Assembly: GCF_032854445.1 (NCBI RefSeq)
Contig: NC_088295.1
Coordinates: 61,735,249-61,799,248 of the forward strand
Direction of reading: 5' to 3'
DNA from: Liolophura sinensis
Taxonomy: Eukaryota > Mollusca > Polyplacophora > Chitonida > Chitonidae
DNA length: 64,000 nt
Position numbers and translations under genes: made by a program. Shown here piece after piece: positions 60,781 through 64,000 of this stretch; positions within the stretch are counted from its first letter, which is position 1; each line of letters opens with the position of its first letter. The notes below the pieces were generated by a model. It had not been told where the DNA came from. It saw only the letters and a program-made list of their open reading frames with translations, and did not search any database.

Positions 60781-62757
60781 AACATACGTGAAGACGGGAT
60801 TATAAATTTTTTGTTCGTTATTTAGTGCATGTGGCGTAAAATTATGTCTTCAAAAAAATGTCATTGACAAGATAATGAATACTATTCTTCATAAGTGATT
60901 CTTTTTTATACCAGAGTGGCAAAAACTTACATGCACATATATTTTCGAAGGACAATAGATACACATGTATTTGTTGTCATGTATATGTAGACTTTTTATA
61001 TAAAAATGAAGTGAAGACAAATGAAGATCATATATATATAAGCGGGCCATGTATCTAACCTTTAGTATCATTACTTGTAATCATAATATGTAATTATATT
61101 CACATTGCCACACAAAGTTGGTGATGCGACATTCATCGTTTCTTTTGCGTTCGTCACCACTTGAAAGCCACATTTGCAGCATTTAAGCAGTATCGTGGCT
61201 AGCCATCACCACAGAAAAGTGCTTCGCCATTGTTAATGGTTTAAGATAGATTATTGCTGTAAACAGATAAGCACAGAATTGATCAGATCTGGTATATTTA
61301 CTGAAAGATCTATGTACTTTATTCGGTCATTGCTGCAAAACAAATTTATGTCTGTAATACAAGACCAGTCTTTCGTCACATGTTGTCAGTTCGTCTATGT
61401 AATTAACATAAGTCATAATTATAACCACTGTGTACAATCTGTCTCTTTTCGCAAGAAAACAAATGTATTTTGAAATAAGACATTAAGGAAATTTGTATTC
61501 TGCGTTGGTTTGTATGTAATTTAGATAGTGTCAAATTACAGCACATTATAGATTAATCTACCTCTCAATACCACATTCTCCACAATTATGTCGTAACGCC
61601 ATCGAGTATATCTTGATTCCGGTTGCATTATCACCTTGGAGCATCAGGGTGACAGCGTGTTTGCTTACGGATATGATCAGGGTATGTGACTGATTACCTA
61701 TCTAAAACCTGAACTGACTGTCTGTTTTCTTTCCCGATGTTCAGTAAGCGTACATTATCGAACATTCTGTCTTGTTTCAAGCTTTATTAGTTGCTTGCCA
61801 CATTGACTGATACTTGTAGACCCTTACATCTATATCTAGAATGACTTGTTGACGTTCGCTTGCTATATTTGCAAATCTTGTCTATCTTAATGAGGCGTGC
61901 ATGCATGAGATAATACCTTTGGCAATTACTTGATAAAACTCTCTCGTACCACAATATGGTAATGATACATATGTGTAATGATCTTCATTGATTGCTCAAA
62001 ACAATCTTGTAAAATCACTCAGCTGATACTTTGAAAAAAGAGGAAAGACCTACTTCTTTTGATGATATACATTGGCCGAGTATATAACGGTGTATATACA
62101 ACCTGACATGCGCATATCAAGATATACTTTCAGTTGTATACGGCATTTGAAAGTTTATTGCAGTCATTCATTTGACATCTTCTTCCTGTGGTTTTTGAAC
62201 AGTTATTCTGTATTCTGGACACTTATGTGTGATTTTCCTTTCCCTGTTGACAGCGGTAAACTGGATCAATCAACCGCCGCTTGCAGATACACATCTTTCT
62301 TCGAGAACGGATAAGAACTATATATATGACTTGAGGAGGGACGCCAATTTTGACAGTTGTACATTGGTCTCTTTTTGAGTTGTTCTCTAAGAGACCAATA
62401 AATACATTTACAATCGTAAGCCGTCACTTTTAACCTTAACATTATCTTACATAACTTCTTCTACAGTATCTGCTATCTTTTAAAACGTTATTCTATATAC
62501 ATATACTGATCACTTGAGCACGATTCAGCTTCTCCCATTGACAACGGTATTAAAACTGGCATGTGAAGTGAATGACATGCAGAGCAACACCTGAGAAAGA
62601 AGGGTGATACTAGTGATCTTGATTTGATGATGTTTTTAAACTTCTGGGTTTTCAAAATTCTAATCTGAAGTGTTTTATTTATGCTATATGTTGTGCATCG
62701 ATTCACGCAAGCAGTGCTTTATATGTGATTAAAGGGAAGTACTTTGACTTTGAATAA
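60781..62757. other. intergenic, AT-rich, no gene seen
   Basis: A 10-bp-stem hairpin at 62363-62399 (ATTGGTCTCT...AGAGACCAAT, 17-base loop) runs directly into AATAAA at 62397-62402. No gene upstream of it could be recognised; the 80-residue frame at 62072-62314 starts with TTG and has no motif. Confidence 0.45.
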
Positions 62758-62772
62758 ATACGTACGTACGCA

Positions 62773-62855
<83 letters not shown>

Positions 62856-62857
62856 TT
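62758..62857. repeat. compound (CGTA)n-(CA)n-(TA)n microsatellite
   Basis: From 62758 to 62855 every base alternates purine and pyrimidine: ACGTACGTACGCACGCG, then about 27 CA units, then about 12 TA units. Confidence 0.95.
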
Positions 62858-64000
62858 ATATGTAGGAGCTTGTAAAGGATTGGCTTTCTTCTGTTAGGTG
62901 TTATTTCGGCACTGGGGTCGCAAGTTCAAATCCAGTTACTGCATACTCGTTAAAAATTATAATAGTTTTTCCTCCGGCAGCAAGTTCTCTGTCACCACAA
63001 TTTTTAATTTGTTGAAACAAAGAAAAATATTGAATCTTGTGGCTGAATTTCTGTTGATATTGTATTTACCCACAGCCTCCTTCCTTTAATTTTTTATTAA
63101 TTAAAGCAGCAAAAATCGTGACTTGAAAGAAAAAAACTCAGCTATGTGTATGTCTTACATGCATGAAGGTGTTTTCACGGGTTAAATTTAAATCCGAATT
63201 TAAATTTCCAGACTACACCGCAGTTTTCTTCATCCATGCACTCCTTTAACCGCCCACTCACTGTCTCACGTGCATACGTTATAACCACGTGTCACGGTTA
63301 CCTGTAATGTTAAGCCAATGTGTCACAACCTAAACCATGTTATCTCCGCCCTTAGCATATTCGGACTTCACACCTGGTTAAGGGGCTAGTGTTTAATTAA
63401 TAACCAGGTTTCTGGATAAGCGTGCATGTAATTACTAAATTAACGTATTGTATAGCTATGTTAATTAAATAACCGCAGAAAGCCCATATAGTAACCTACA
63501 GGCTTGAAAACTACTGGTGTATGTAAGGGGTAAGGTGACATACAATTCTGTAGTAGCCTGCACATCTTAAGAGTAGCTGATAAGACTGCGTATTTGTGTA
63601 CTATATACTTCCGTGTTTTCTAATCAGCACAAAAACGCTAATAAAGTGTACTTAAATCACCATTTCCCTTTTGACAGGTCGAAAGTGTAGAGTAATCGAT
63701 CATAACAGCTAAAAGGACCCACGTATAAAAAAGCGTGCGGAATGTTAATGAGAGAGCAGGAAAGAAAATGCCCCAGGCAAAATTCTACAGGGGAACTTCC
63801 CCAAACAAAGTCAGTCTTCTTCTTTTCGTGACGTCACTTCCAAGCCGCTATACGACTCTTATTTGTGCACAATGAGCCCTTGTTCATCTGTTCGACACAT
63901 TTTGTCAAAACAGACGGGAATTTTATCTTCCAAATTTTTGGCTCGTGGAAGACAAGATCAAAACATTTCAGGAATTAATTAAATTGATAATTGCCAACTG
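62858..64000. other. intergenic to window end, no gene seen
   Basis: A B-box-like AGTTCAAATCC at 62923-62933 about 40 bases after TGGCTTTCTT hints at a tRNA-derived repeat head. The remainder carries scattered TTAATTAA-type motifs (63396-63475) but no gene. Confidence 0.4.

Overview
This is 64 kb of animal nuclear DNA that is almost free of genes. One protein-coding gene can be supported: an intronless class III POU-homeodomain transcription factor (POU3 / Brn-1/2/4 type) on the minus strand at 48034-49431. Everything else is intergenic sequence with short interspersed elements, two tandem satellites, microsatellites, one short inverted-repeat DNA transposon relic, and balanced-composition stretches that look like candidate regulatory DNA. 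The organism is most likely a mollusc, and a bivalve is plausible. The basis is that the dispersed repeats match, from memory, SINE sequences common in molluscan genomes: one family ends in a 'gtataagtgaaatattcttg...acggcgtaaaacaccaatc' type tail, the other in a 'gtacgacgttaaaccccaagc' tail. The intronless POU3 gene with long His/Gln-rich flanks also fits a protostome.

Layout. 1-5.2 kb: intergenic, with a pair of perfect POU octamers in AT-rich homeobox-like context near 1.7-1.85 kb and a long (AT)n. 5.25-6.4 kb: (AAT)n, an inverted SINE fragment, then a 75-bp satellite whose unit is clearly related to the SINE core. 6.4-14.4 kb: intergenic, with a balanced-composition block at 10.55-11.48 kb. 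14.4-16.5 kb: SINE tail, a 232-bp TA-flanked MITE with 31-bp inverted repeats, and a nearly full SINE with a 14-bp target duplication. 16.5-26.4 kb: gene-free, with a G-rich strand-asymmetric tract at 21.6 kb. 26.4-34.0 kb: several copies of a second SINE family (two with 10-bp target duplications), a diverged ~38-bp tandem repeat and an 88-bp (AT)n. 37.05-38.05 kb: a ~56-bp satellite with a three-unit (about 167 bp) higher-order period. 39.4-41.4 kb: two old SINE copies. 44.5 kb: a Z-DNA-prone tract. 47.8-49.7 kb: the POU3 locus with CCAAT-box promoter and a downstream octamer. 49.7-64 kb: the upstream side of POU3, with candidate homeodomain and E-box clusters near 57.4, 59.3 and 60.6-60.8 kb and more microsatellites.

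How it fits together: a single developmental transcription factor gene sits inside a gene desert extending at least 48 kb downstream and 14 kb upstream. This is the arrangement expected for a regulatory landscape of long-range enhancers, and several of the findings are candidate elements of that landscape. The enhancer calls are inferences from motifs and composition only. No alignment to other species was possible here.
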